Positions 56,301 to 64,000 of a stretch of 64,000 nt of DNA are shown here, one piece after another. Made by a program: the position numbers and the translations under genes. This DNA is from Parelaphostrongylus tenuis. Taxonomy: Eukaryota > Nematoda > Chromadorea > Rhabditida > Metastrongylidae. The first letter of the stretch is position 1, and each line of letters starts with the position of its first letter. The stretch spans positions 372,001-436,000 of the forward strand of contig JAHQIW010003596.1 in NCBI GenBank assembly GCA_019055375.1, in the 5' to 3' direction. The notes beneath the pieces were generated by a model that was given only the letters and a program-made list of their open reading frames with translations, made no database searches and was not told the origin of the DNA.

Positions 56301-59300
56301 ACCTCATGTAGGATGTGAACTCTCATTTATCCGTACCGAAACCCGTGCTCCCACTCTCTTCTCAATCATCCCATCGCCACTCTCTTTTCAATCATCCTAT
56401 CGCCACTCTCTTTTCAATCATCTTATCGTAGTTACGCATCCCTCAGAACTCTTGCGTACCACTCCATTCTCATAAAGCCACTTAATTAATCTTCAGATGT
56501 GCTGGAAAGAATGGTCACAGCCCAGGATTTTATCACCGATCTATTGCAGCTCTATTTTGATCTGAAGGGAACGCCCGTCCCTCATCATCTTAGGGATGAA
56601 CTTATCATTTTGGAATTCAACAGTGCAAGAGAGGTTGTTAAAATTTTTCAGATACAACCTTTCTTCTACTTGTTTTTGTTCTTTTTTCTTACTGTCCAAA
56701 TAATTCATTTTAGTCTACACGACCCTTGTGACCATTTTAGTATACGAATCTTAGTACGTCGATAGCATCTGAATTCTCTCCTCGCTTATTTGAGGATTTC
56801 ATTTTAATCATAGACGATGTGGAACAATGCTCGAGCACATTTTTTCGCAGTTTCGAGAATAGCCATGGAACTTTTCTTGAGGCTTTTGTTGATTGACGCT
56901 AAACAGTGTTGAGGAGATAAGTCAGCTCCGACATCATTATTTACTCGTCCGCCGCTCCTCAGACGATTATAATGTAGGTAATCTTGAGCAAATACAAGAT
57001 CTAAAAGATAAGCGAGTCGTGAGTTCAACAAACTCGTACGATCAGAAAGGTCTTCTGTCTGAAAACGATTTTGTTTTGGGATTATCAAGGATTTTTTTTG
57101 TCTTATTTTTGTTTCTCGTTGTTTTTCAGGCTTGCTTTCTTCGATCCATACCTTGATAAATGATCTTCAACGAAGATGAATTTGTCAGAGTAAAAGCATG
57201 GAATGAAAGAGTTTAGACTTGTGAAATAATTAACTTTTTCATGACGTATATCTGTATGAGAGAGCTCGTTTTCAAGTTAATCCAGTGCTACTATAGCGAA
57301 TATAGGGCAGCAGTGCCGTATTTTATTGAGTACAGGTTGTTATATAGTTTGGGTTTCATGAATGGTTCTATTACATACAGATGAGTGTAACCCTGTACAA
57401 AGCTCTTGCATCTACAAAGCATCGCCTCTGATTTAACGTTGTTTTCACTTGATTTCTAAGATTTGAGGGTTTTATGGCACAAGTGGCTAGTGATGCTCGA
57501 TGGCGGTTCACCTCCACCTTTCCCAACACTGTGGCAATCAATAACGAATGCCCCAGCCTAGACGTCCTCGAGATTGCAAGGGGATTTGCTAACCAGTATT
57601 CTACAACGATGAGGAAGATGAAATCCTAAATCAAGCGAGGAGCGCGAGGAGACTAAATGAATGGTTGTGGGCCGGATCTGCACAGTAGAACTAGGATTCG
57701 AGTCGAATGAAGTGATAAAGTGATCTACGGCTTCGTTAGTTATTGCAACAAGTGGTTAGCTTCTTGTTATTCAAAACGAATTCCCCCCAAACTATTTTAT
57801 GAATCAGTTTAGAAGTTGTTTTTCGTATGAACAGCTGACTATGAGAAAGAATACCAGTGTGGGTTCTATGTCAAAAAACACATCCTTAATTTTTCAGCCC
57901 TATCATGATGGACCCTTTGCCGGCTATTATCATATGAAACGTGCGTTAAGAAGGTTTTCCAGGTGAACTCCTGTAGACAGGAATAAGCAAGCTCAAGTGA
58001 AGGTTGAGAATCAGCGGCATTTTTTTGACACAGAACTTTGCGCTAACACCGTACTCCAAAGCAAGTTGAAAACCGACCTTCTTTCAACTTTGACATAACT
58101 AACCACTCACATATTCTTTGCTAATCTGGCGAATAGCACGAGGTCGATAAATATAGGTGCATTCGGCTAACAATCGACATTTTAACGAGTATCAACGACT
58201 GTGACATCGACTCGAATCGTCGACTCTTAAGAAGACGAATGCGCCGAAACGTCAGCTGAATATATACAATAGCTTCATGCTATTCGCTCAATCAGCAAGG
58301 AATATGCAATGGAACTTTTAGTTTAAAACAACGACCATTCGCATTTTAGAAATTGTGGAAGTTTTCAAGGCTGTGTTGTTATCACGAACGCAAACCTACA
58401 GGTCATGAGTCGCGAAAGCACTGCCCTGTCTCCAGGACTGCTGTTCTAATGTTAGTTATAATGGTTTGATTATAATGTAAATGGTGAAAGTCGCGTTGTT
58501 GATCAAAGGCTATAAAGGGGTGAATTTTCTAAAGACGTTATCCTTGCCGTATGTCTTATAGGACCTATATGTTAGAAGTCTGTAGAGGAATATTCGACCT
58601 CAGTAGCTGGACAAGAACTTTTTCATAGAAATATTCGTAATTACTCGAAAGCTTCAAATCTCTACTATAGCCATATGTGGCCGGTTTTTTGAAATGACCC
58701 TTCTATAACGCTGGACCAATCAGAATAACATTATCTTTTACATGCTCCTATCGTTTTCATATTTCCTACACGTATATTTCGCTGGAAGCACAAATAGCAG
58801 ACGAATGTGTTAAGGAAGCTTCACATTATCTGAATCAATCGTTTTATATGGAGTTTTTTTTTCAAAGCGAAAAAAATTTTTCAATTGAAAACAAGCTGCG
58901 CCCCACATATCTGACCTATGTACAGCAATTTCTACACCCTTGAGCTGGTTGATAAGCAAGCTCGCCAAATATGTGAAGCTCGATCTTATATATCCTGCTA
59001 CACTGCAGTGAAGCGGTCTTTTCCCTAATAGTCGAAAGAAAGAGCTTTGTCCGGCGTGGTGTAAAGCACAAGTATTTTCTTTCTCCTACAGCGCTGTGAT
59101 GAGCTTTTCTACAGGGCTAGCACATTTTGGAGTTCCTCAAAACTTTTGCTAGCGACACAGCACTAGCAGTTTAAGAAGGGAGCTTTGTCGACCGAAATAT
59201 AAGCGAGATAAGAAAAAAAAAGATGTGGTCTTATGAAACACAAGTATATTTTGAATCTTACACCTTTATAAATGGGTTTTTTGGAAAATCAGCCACGTGC

Positions 59301-61534
59301 ACCTCTGACCAGATCTTGAAGCTTTGGAACGTTTAATAATACTCCTGTGAAAAAGCCTTGTCCAGCAAATAAGGTCGGATATTCATTAGTCGCCATCTAA
59401 CATATAAGCACAGTCTTAGATATTCTGTGCCTTTGAGCTTTTTAAGGATACTCCAAAATGTATTGGATTGTTCCACAGTTTTCTTTTGCATTTCAATTTC
59501 AGCACTATTGCTGAAGTAGTTGTTATCCATTCGTAGAAAATACACAACAGTATAATCACCATTATGATCGATATGCCACCATCTGCTGGTCCTAGGTAGA
59601 TGTCTTGCTTCCAGAAAGAATGAGGCTGGGTGAAGTCTCTTTTAAGTTCATTGCACTCTTGGAATTCCTACTCCTCCAGATGTTGCTTAAGGGCACTGAA
59701 GAGGGTGATAATTCGATGAAACAGTATCAGGGTTTCAAGGTTGGTATCGTAGCCCCCAGCCCACTTCCTCTAAAATGTGATTCGACTTTACAATGTGAAG
59801 TGGTCGATTAATGTATGAGGTTTCCACCGAGACATCACTTTGTAAATAGTCCATTTCATTTAGGTAGCGAGCGATGGTGCTACCGCCGTAGAAATAGAAA
59901 GAATAGAACATTAGTGCGAAAGAAATTATTGGACAACCTTGAAGGTGTCCAGGTTGACGTAGTAGCATGTTCGGCTTGTTGAGTGCCTGGCCATGGTGTT
60001 GTTTAAGAGTATTACTGTTCCTTAGATAAATAATGTCTGCACTATCCATTCAATTATTCTTGCTCCTAGTGTATACTAGTTGACGTTGTCAAGATGAGTG
60101 ATTTCAGTGCCGCCGTTTGCAAGTTGTCTTTCTCAGCCAACATGGATGATTTCCGCGATCATTACGATGCCTCAAAATATTTGATGGAACGTGTCTCTGT
60201 TAATCGCCTTCAAAATGACAGCTCTTTGTCTAAGTTTGTTTGACAATCTTCTGCAAGTTCCTAAGTATATCGCAGAGTTCTTTTTTTTTTATTTGACCGC
60301 TTTTAGCGGTGGTAAAATGTTACTGATATACCCACTGGCTTAGAGTGATGTGCGTTACTTTTGCATTAGCCGAGATTCGAACCCCCACATTACTCTGTCC
60401 GGGATGCTCATCACTCTACGTCAATGGGTATGTCGTAGATTTTTATACATGATACGGACTTTATGGATTTACAGATCTACGGAACATGTTCTGCACAACA
60501 AAACAGCTGCAGCTGACGGTGGCGCGACGGATAAGCATATCATGGCGAACGCTTCTACGAATTTTAGTAAGATTTCACTCTTTTGGTCATCAAAATCATT
60601 GTAGATTCGTGTCTTTCTAACCTTAATAACTAAATCGTTTGGTTTTTCATACTTTTCATGATAACCTTTGAACATAACTTGGTCGTCATTGAGCAGATGG
60701 TTTTATGCAGAATGTTCTTGTCATTAAGAACTGTTTCGTTTTTCTTAAGTAATAGCAGTCCTTGTCCAGCTTGAATTGAATCGAATCTTTATGAATAGAA
60801 AGCGGTGATCGGATGACAAACGGAATTCAGGAACCACTAAGGTGTTAGGGCGCATAATCTATGTTTGTAAGGATATAGTCGCTTTCCACTTGAGTCGTGC
60901 CATTTTGGGTACTGCGAACTCGTATATCCATTCCATAGCTAAATAGTAAGAGTGTGTATGGCGTAATGATTAGTTTGCGATACACATGATTGATTAATCC
61001 ATGGTTGATGGCTCGACCCTTCGCTCAACGATCATCAGGTCTTCCATCCCTTCGGGTTGTGTGGATTGCTGCCAGACTTGTCTGAGAGGAAGCAACTTTG
61101 TGATACATCGTTAGACCATCGCTAATCATTGTAAAGGCCTGATATGCGTTCAGTCACCTTAGACAATGCTAAATGAAGACTAGTGCATGGCGCATCTATC
61201 AGGAGTTGATCAGAGTGGGAGCTTTTTGGTTTTATCCCTTCAATATAAATAAGATTCCTTCTTGGAAAGTGACAATAATTGGTAATCTCTATGAATGTTT
61301 GCTCTTTAACTCTTTAGTAGCGATCTGATGTACAGAATGTTTTTTCAGAATACCTGCCAATAAAATTTCAAAAGCTTCGATACGAGGTCGTTAAAGCCCA
61401 GGAAAACCCTTTTCAACGCCGTACAAAAGGTAAATTTTGTTCTCAGATGGTGTTCTTTAAAAATAAACTTTGTGATTTTAGTGAAACTGGATTTGATTGA
61501 TGCCATCAATCGTATGAGAAAACTTGTTTCATGA
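53376..61534 (+). CDS. Candidate five-exon gene end, single-pass membrane protein
   Basis: Five pieces join in phase. D, 53376-53471 (acceptor TTATTTAG, donor ATG|GTATTT), reads EQCRAGRRW and then ISILYISASIGIVVIITLL, a clear transmembrane helix flanked by basic residues. E, 56104-56164 (acceptor ATTATAG, donor G|GTGAGA), contains ALAFLASTVTLKEQREHA. F, 56497-56622 (acceptor ATCTTCAG, donor probably ACA|GTGCAA), contains MVTAQDFITDLLQLYFDLKG. G, 61349-61429 (acceptor TTTTTTCAG, donor AAG|GTAAAT), contains YLPIKFQKLRYEVVKAQENP. H, 61482-61534, reads LDLIDAINRMRKLVS and stops. E-F and G-H joins are phase 1; D-E is phase 0. The F-G join needs the weaker GTGCAA donor, or an exon is missing in the 4.7-kb intron. 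The part after the membrane helix is helical and charged, probably cytosolic. No start exon was found, and I do not recognise the family. The introns hold foldback copy 6, copy 7 and several SINEs. Confidence 0.5.
53690..53950 (-). repeat. SINE-C copy
   Basis: GATCAATCCTCGAGAGATGC, GCCATGAACTCGACTTTG, TGCTATCCTCTGAGGCAAGT, GCTCAGGATCAGTTATCGAC and ACCACTAAACCACTAGCGTC in reverse orientation. It faces the plus-strand copy just downstream. Confidence 0.65.
53955..54270 (+). repeat. SINE-C copy
   Basis: GTCGAAGGTTCAAATCCACG is a good box B; CATGTAGCGTGGCATTGAGA is the head, CATTCTTGTGAGGTCGGTGA and GAAGGATAAGCAGACTGACT the body, and AGGAATTGATGAATACTGAG GGCTTATCC the 3' end. Together with the previous copy this is another head-to-head SINE pair. 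The 130-codon frame from 54159 starts in this repeat. Confidence 0.65.
54640..55760. repeat. Foldback element, family F copy 6 (largest)
   Basis: Left arm (about 54690-54960): CTACCGCCCACATTGCCGGC, TTTTGAAAAAGCC, GAAAACGCGCATATTTCTTG, CCGGGCAGAGTTCTTCCTTT. Right arm (about 55440-55745): GCTGCGTTGAAGAGAAACGG, AAAGTCCAAAGAAAAAGCTC, TTATAAAAGGGTGTTTTGAA and CATGGGGCGGTAGCCTGAAG. The centre is about 450 bases and not palindromic. Lies in an intron of the candidate gene. Confidence 0.75.
56352..56428. repeat. 26-bp minisatellite, 3 units
   Basis: CACTCTCTTTTCAATCATCC followed by TATCGC repeats three times at exact 26-base spacing (starts 56352, 56378, 56404), with four scattered substitutions. 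It lies in the intron between exons E and F. Confidence 0.85.
56755..56965 (-). repeat. SINE-D copy (diverged)
   Basis: TTGAGGATTTCATTTTAATC, TAGACGATGTGGAACAATGC, GCAGTTTCGAGAATAGCCAT and CATCATTATTTACTCGTCC follow the family order, but boxes are worn. Confidence 0.45.
57465..57660 (+). repeat. SINE-D copy
   Basis: CACAAGTGGCTAGTGATGCT (box A region), CCTCGAGATTGCAAGGGGAT, TGCTAACCAGTATTCTACAA and CGATGAGGAAGATGAAATCC, the reverse complement of the minus-strand copies. Confidence 0.6.
58100..58315. repeat. Palindromic MITE
   Basis: The ends TGCTAATCTGGCGAATAGCA and TGCTATTCGCTCAATCAGCA are inverted, and inner blocks pair partly (GGTGCATTCGGC against GAATGCGCCGAA). The motif ATGCGCCGAAACGTCAGCTG is related to the GGCTAACGTTTCGGCG motif at 25.1 kb, so this may be a distant relative of the 3.3-kb MITE. 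Confidence 0.55.
58590..59400. repeat. Foldback element, family F copy 7
   Basis: Left arm: CATATGTGGCCGGTTTTTTG, AAATGACCCTTCTATAACGC. Right arm: CCTACAGCGCTGTGATGAGC, AATAAGGTCGGATATTCATT and TTTTTTGGAAAATCAGCCAC. It appears to hold two nested right-arm pieces (59030-59150 and 59160-59390), so it may be rearranged. Confidence 0.6.
59416..59769 (-). pseudogene. 118-codon frame with one internal TAG, membrane segment
   Basis: After a TCACATTTTAG acceptor the minus strand reads GGYDTNLETLILFHRIITLF and SALKQHLEE, then a TAG, then stays in the same frame through ELKRDFTQPHSFWKQDIYLG, a hydrophobic segment GGISIIMVIILLCIFYEW, and a basic tail (KLKCKRKLWNNP) to TAA at 59416. The layout suggests a type I membrane protein end. 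The TAG (59670-59668) could itself be the end of a splice acceptor (GGAGTAG), or the gene is dead. I do not recognise the family. It lies on the opposite strand within a large intron of the plus-strand candidate. Confidence 0.35.
60094..60243 (+). other. Unassigned 49-residue open frame
   Basis: ATG to TGA, reading SFSANMDDFRDHYDASKYL and SVNRLQNDSSLSKFV. The frame is open a further 10 codons upstream to a TCCTAG acceptor-like site. The amino-acid composition is protein-like, but it is short and has no known motif. It lies inside the last large intron of the plus-strand candidate. Confidence 0.25.
60280..60440 (-). repeat. SINE-A copy
   Basis: Tail reverse complement TTTTTTATTTGACCGCTTTT AGCGG, then AGATTCGAACCCCCACATTA (reverse box B) and CTCTGTCCGGGATGC. 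The box A end is truncated. Confidence 0.65.
60950..61265 (+). repeat. SINE-C copy (near full length)
   Basis: GTATGGCGTAATGATTAGTT (box A), GGTTGATGGCTCGACCCTTC (box B), CAGACTTGTCTGAGAGGAAG, GACCATCGCTAATCATTGTA, GCGTTCAGTCACCTTAGACA and GTGGGAGCTTTTTGGTTTTA then TCCC. Together with the 53.96-kb copy it defines the family. Confidence 0.65.
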
Positions 61535-61549
61535 ACGTTCCCATCATTA

Positions 61550-63030
61550 TTCGTCTTTGGTTGGATATAAAGTTTGATTAAGCCTTTCGATCGATTATTC
61601 TAAATCCTCGCTATAATTATCAAATATAGGCTGCGAGAGTGCCTAAGTCCCTTACAAGTTTAGCACGTCAGTGGCTCATCAACGTTTCGATGGTGACACC
61701 CGCCTCTTTAGGGCTACTCGCCCCACTTGTCACCCTCTACTCATATGGGAAGGAGGAGACGTGGTTTCGGTGACACAACAAGAATTGTGGTGTATTGGTT
61801 TTCAGTTGATAACTTAGGATGTTATAAAATACAAAAAAATAGCCTTTCAACCTCGGTCGTTATCGCCGAAAAGTACGGGAGCCACTGAAATACCAACCTC
61901 CTAAAGGCTTTAAACACTCTCGGAGCCAATATCAAATGTGACTGGCTATGATTTAAGCGGCAATTTTCTATGTTCAAATTATGTGGTTTTCTGTTCTGAG
62001 TATTGTAACCAATGAGAATTAGCAACAGAAAATGTCAAATTATGTTAGCATTGTTGGATGTACAGAATAACGAGCTGTAACGGGTAATCAGTGCTTTGTT
62101 GCATGAATTGTATAGAATAAAGTTCATGTAAATCGCTGTTCAACGAACAATGAACTTCACAACTCGACTTCCTTGAGCGAGAACAAAACAGACTGTGCAA
62201 ACCATTTACTTCAATTTTACCGCTCCTACTATGCCATAGTGAAGAGGCTTTTTCAATAAACAAACATCAGAATTGCTGAGATTTGAGCCTTCGATTAGTT
62301 ACTTATAGTCTGAGGCAAAAGAAAAACGCGCACGTCGATTGTGGAACGTAATTTTGTATCCGCTGCAAAAAACTATTAATCGCCAATGAATCAACTATTG
62401 AATGAGTACTAAATTTGAGAAGAAAAACGAAAAAACCCTTATTCTTGAAGGATTGAATTATGCGTCCCGATAAGCGATAATTGCCCACAGTGGTCAAAAA
62501 CAGTATGAAACACTGACATTTTCGTGAATATTTGGCATTTCCCTTGCAGTGCGGAGTTTTAGGAGGAAACATCGTCAATCTTCGTACTGTAATAAGCTTT
62601 ATCAGTGTCTCTTCTAATATATTATCATTTACCGTCGAAGAAATCTTCTTTAGCTCCACATCGTTTCTGCAGGCGCTGCGCTCGCCGTGCAGGATTTCAA
62701 CGTCATTGTCAAGGGATTAATGGGAGTATTTTCAAAATTACGTATCATAAATTAAAATGTGGCTAAGAAGAAGTAGAATCATGGGACTTGGTGGAGTACG
62801 TGAGCTCACGAAAAAGGGTACTCGTAAGTCGAATGATCACCTGAGTTTTGGAGTCTTGCTTATATCTAAGCTTCGCTAAGGTTGTACCAGTTTAAGAAAA
62901 AAGCTCCGCAACACCCGCGAAAAATCCAAATTCTACGTTTGAATCACATAGTGCGGTTTACTGCAGATTTGGGAATTTCTCAGGAATATTTTCATAGGAA
63001 ATCCCCATAGAAGCAATACGTTAAAGGTAA
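61550..63030. other. No confident gene; one ambiguous exon
   Basis: At 62550-62720 a plus-strand frame follows a strong acceptor (ATTTCCCTTGCAG) and reads GVLGGNIVNLRTVISFISVS to a TAA. The opposite strand of the same bases reads as well or better (DVEILHGERSACRNDVELKK, ILEETLIKLITVRRL), with a GTAAAT donor. One of them may be an exon; the strand cannot be settled by eye. Nothing else is recognised here. Confidence 0.3.
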
Positions 63031-63039
63031 CGCACCAGA

Positions 63040-63365
63040 CATTGATGCGCTATTCTATTAGTTCAGTGTCAAACCTCACCCCGTAAAGAAGACTCAGGAA
63101 AACTTTGATGAATTGGAGTGAATCGAGGTCTTGCCGAATTCGGCTTACAGTCCAGATGCTGCGGCGTTCGATTATGGTCCATTTCCGCTCAACGGAAGAT
63201 TTCCTGCATGAAGAGCGTACGAGAAATTCGATCAAATTGAGGAGACATCTCAGAAACTATTTGGATACAAAGTCCAAGGTATGACGATTTCGCGCAAATC
63301 CGGGAACTCGCAGATCGTTGCCAGAAGATCGTCGACAGTGATGGTTTTTATTTTGAAAGATAATT
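63040..63365 (+). pseudogene. mariner transposase relic (C-terminal part)
   Basis: The plus strand reads VKPHPVKKTQENFDELE, a stop, then IEVLPNSAYSPDAAAFDYGP (family LPHPAYSPDLAPSDYHLF; first half of SPDxxxxD kept) and, after a frameshift, ADRCQKIVDSDGFYF, the classic C-terminus. It is the same lineage as the 19.4-kb relic (KKTR/ADRxxKI...G.Y). Inactive. The minus-strand 61-codon frame is a shadow. Confidence 0.75.
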
Positions 63366-63369
63366 ATTG

Positions 63370-64000
63370 TTGTTTTGATATGTATAATCTTTGGATTCAC
63401 AGAGGGTGGTAAGAAATTTTTCCTTAACTGAATGTTCAAAATCACCTCACTGTGCTGGCAAAGTAGAACTTGAACGTTTTATTATGAGAAGCTACGAAGT
63501 TCTTTTAGTTTTGAAGATCGTTATGCTTTTATTAATGCACATGTAATGATCTTTGCAACGTTTTTTCGTGTGTTTAGGCACATATAATCACTACTGATTA
63601 CGGCCACGTAAGGTTGCTGGGTTCACGATTTTTCAGGTAACACCTCTTGTGTCTATATCCAAGCTCCAATCACTGGAATGACATTCGTTGTTTCGAGATT
63701 TTATCTGTACTCTTTGGAAACCGTAACGAGCAGTGGCGTTCACCTATAGTTTTTTACACTAAAAGGAACAATTACTACTGGATTTTAAATTCCACATCAG
63801 AAAATTCAACCCATTTGTGATGACGTCGAAATTTCTGTGATTACAAGGACAACGTTTATTGCCCGCCCTGTCGAACAGGTGAACTCAATGTACACCAAAC
63901 AAAGTGGCCATATTGAACATAAGCCTTCTCCTTTTGACAAAGTTTTCGGTCAATAATTTAGTCTGAGTTTAGTTTTTTTTTTTTGGTAATATCTGCGATC
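63370..64000. other. No recognised gene or element
   Basis: No splice-bounded exon or repeat family member identified up to the window end. Confidence 0.35.

Noticed and set aside
62303..62659. 118-codon minus-strand open frame as a complete gene
   Set aside because: No start or splice context agrees along its whole length; only part of it is protein-like and the opposite strand has a better acceptor.
1..64000. LTR retrotransposons, CRISPR arrays, bacterial operons, rRNA genes
   Set aside because: No pair of long direct terminal repeats, regularly spaced repeats, Shine-Dalgarno-led genes or rRNA signatures were seen.

Overview
The window looks like nuclear DNA of an animal, most likely a clade V (rhabditid/strongylid, hookworm-like) nematode. 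Reasons seen in the sequence: it is AT-rich with no long uninterrupted genes; protein-like open stretches are short (50-230 bases) and bounded by nematode-style splice sites (TTTCAG acceptors, GTAAGT/GTGAGT donors); and it is filled with decayed eukaryotic mobile elements (mariner, Merlin, a GIY-YIG Penelope-like retroelement, an RTE-type non-LTR element), tRNA-derived SINEs and palindromic foldback elements. The species is an inference. There are no bacterial-style operons, rRNA genes, CRISPR arrays or convincing functional tRNA genes.

Layout. 0-6 kb: a foldback element, fragments of a cytochrome P450 on the minus strand (2.6-3.1 kb), and a cluster of SINE-A copies arranged in inverted pairs. 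7.8-8.4 kb: a mariner relic. 9.5-10.4 kb: a possible decayed membrane-protein gene. 11.4-12.8 kb: a candidate split minus-strand gene. 14.4-16 kb: palindromic repeats and SINE-B copies. 17.5-17.9 kb: candidate plus-strand exons. 19.4-24.6 kb: a transposon graveyard (mariner, palindrome, Merlin, palindrome, mariner). 26.8-31.2 kb: mariner pieces, a Penelope-like C-terminus and minisatellites. 33.0-39.9 kb: a long inverted repeat whose arms carry a decayed GIY-YIG domain; one arm holds an extra segment of about 0.9 kb with a candidate four-exon gene, and an RTE relic lies between the arms. 41.8-43.7 kb: palindromes. 44-61.5 kb: the best gene territory, with two candidate plus-strand split genes (46.1-50.0 and 53.4-61.5 kb) whose large introns are packed with at least six foldback copies and SINEs, plus a minus-strand candidate at 44.2-45.9 kb. 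63.0-63.4 kb: another mariner relic.

Four tRNA-derived or tRNA-like SINE families are recognised by internal comparison: SINE-A (box-B-like core with a CTGACGC flank), SINE-B (a TGGTGTAGTGGTAGAGC box A), SINE-C (longer, ending near a GAGAGCTTTATCCC motif) and SINE-D (leucine/serine-type box A). Three palindrome families are called F, G and H below.

All gene models here are assembled by eye from splice motifs, codon phase and protein-like composition. None was checked against transcripts or a database. Transposon, P450 and GIY-YIG assignments rest on recognisable family motifs; the other split genes are unassigned. Repeat boundaries are approximate, usually within 10-40 bases.
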